Source: a bacterium
Lineage (GTDB): Bacteria > Bacillota > Clostridia > Christensenellales > CAG-138
Direction of reading: 5' to 3'
Assembly: GCA_029218485.1 (NCBI GenBank)
Contig: JAQXRK010000014.1
Span: forward strand, 1 to 6,154
Length of the DNA stretch: 6,154 nucleotides
A program made the translations under genes and the position numbers. Positions 5,732 through 6,154 of the stretch are shown piece after piece. A model generated the notes under the pieces. The model was not told the origin of the DNA. It did not search any database and saw only the letters and a program-made list of their open reading frames with translations. Numbering within the stretch: the first letter of the stretch is position 1; each line of letters begins with the position of its first letter.

Positions 5732-6154
5732 CTAAAACCGGAAATAGATAAACGGATTATAGCTCTGCCCGACAAGGAAGATCACCGAAAGCGCAAGCAC
5801 AACCGTTTGCAGCAGGACGGCTGCCACCGGCAGAGCGCGCGCGCCGAGCGGCGTCCTTTCCAGCGCGGCTTTGACGCGGGGAATCACCGGCAGGCAGCAG
5901 ACGGCCGCAAGGAGCGGAAACACCGTATAGGTCTGCAGGACGGTCACAACGTTTGCATCGATCAGGCCGGTTGCACCGATGCCTATGAGCGCACCGATAT
6001 GCGCGCCGGCCAGCGAAAGGTCCGTATGATAGAACAGAATCCAGCCGACCAGCACGATCAGCAGCGTACAGGCAATGCGCACGGCCTTCGGCATGCGATC
6101 GAGCAGCTTTGGATAGAGAAACCGCTCCGCTACGATCCAAGCGCCATAATAGAG
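5732..6154 (-). CDS. MBOAT-family membrane O-acyltransferase (AlgI/DltB-like), C-terminal part only
   Basis: The visible 140 residues are the C-terminal part of an MBOAT protein; family members are usually about 450-500 residues, so roughly two thirds lie beyond the right edge. MBOAT proteins of this group move acetyl groups from a cytosolic donor across the membrane to an SGNH-type partner. The fragment opens LYYGAWIVAERFLYPKLL, which corresponds to the segment just after the GLWHGA region, so the catalytic His lies just outside. There are about four hydrophobic segments: residues 24-42, 46-62, 68-90 and 108-128. It ends SYNPFIYFRF, a very typical terminus for AlgI-like proteins in Bacillota. 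The frame is open to the window edge, so the internal ATG at 6094 is not the start. It overlaps nothing and is followed after 8 bases by the DHHW gene, its functional partner. Confidence 0.93.
   Translation of the reverse strand, partial: LYYGAWIVAERFLYPKLLDRMPKAVRIACTLLIVLVGWILFYHTDLSLAGAHIGALIGIGATGLIDANVVTVLQTYTVFPLLAAVCCLPVIPRVKAALERTPLGARALPVAAVLLQTVVLALSVIFLVGQSYNPFIYFRF

Noticed and set aside
4683..5735. Open frame of 350 codons on the plus strand
   Set aside because: Antisense to the DHHW gene, Arg/Leu-rich, no recognisable domain or ribosome binding site; shadow frame.

Overview
The window (about 57% GC by eye) looks like a chromosomal piece from a member of the Clostridia (Bacillota), probably gut-associated. 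Reasons: the two-FeoA-plus-FeoB iron operon with a divergent small DtxR-type regulator, the MBOAT-DHHW pair, and strong AGGAGG-type ribosome binding sites. No closer taxonomic call is supported.

Layout. (1) 1-2421, minus strand: ferrous iron uptake operon feoA-feoA-feoB. Both FeoA genes are complete. FeoB runs off the left edge, with 634 residues visible. (2) 2422-2622: divergent control region. A good sigma-A-type promoter fires towards feo. It overlaps two palindromic elements with the pattern TTAG-N6-CTAA (one perfect, one degenerate). A third copy lies just before the feoB ribosome binding site. (3) 2623-3054, plus strand: DtxR/MntR-family metal-responsive repressor, the obvious candidate to bind these boxes. 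(4) 3055-3181: convergent gap with a hairpin. (5) 3182-3703 and 3874-4362, minus strand: two unrelated GNAT-family acetyltransferases of unknown substrate. (6) 4431-5723 and 5732-6154, minus strand: a DHHW (SGNH/AlgJ-like) protein and the C-terminal part of an MBOAT (AlgI/DltB-like) membrane acyltransferase. They are 8 bases apart and form a cell-surface polymer O-acetylation module.

How it works together. When intracellular ferrous iron is sufficient, the regulator is expected to bind the boxes and block feo transcription; in iron limitation FeoB imports Fe(II) with help from the FeoA proteins. A short hairpin followed by eight T's between the second feoA and feoB, next to the third box, suggests that feoB output may be tuned separately from the feoA genes. 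On the other side of the window, the MBOAT protein would pass acetyl groups across the membrane and the DHHW protein would place them on an extracellular polymer. The GNATs are adjacent on the same strand, but nothing ties them functionally to that module.

No gene-free stretch exceeds 300 bases. The gaps are 1904-1974, 2422-2622, 3055-3181, 3704-3873 and 4363-4430. No tRNA, rRNA, CRISPR array, insertion sequence or clear riboswitch was seen. The window is mostly ordinary core metabolism. The most interesting parts are the architecture of the feo regulatory sites and the mixed-type metal site of the regulator.
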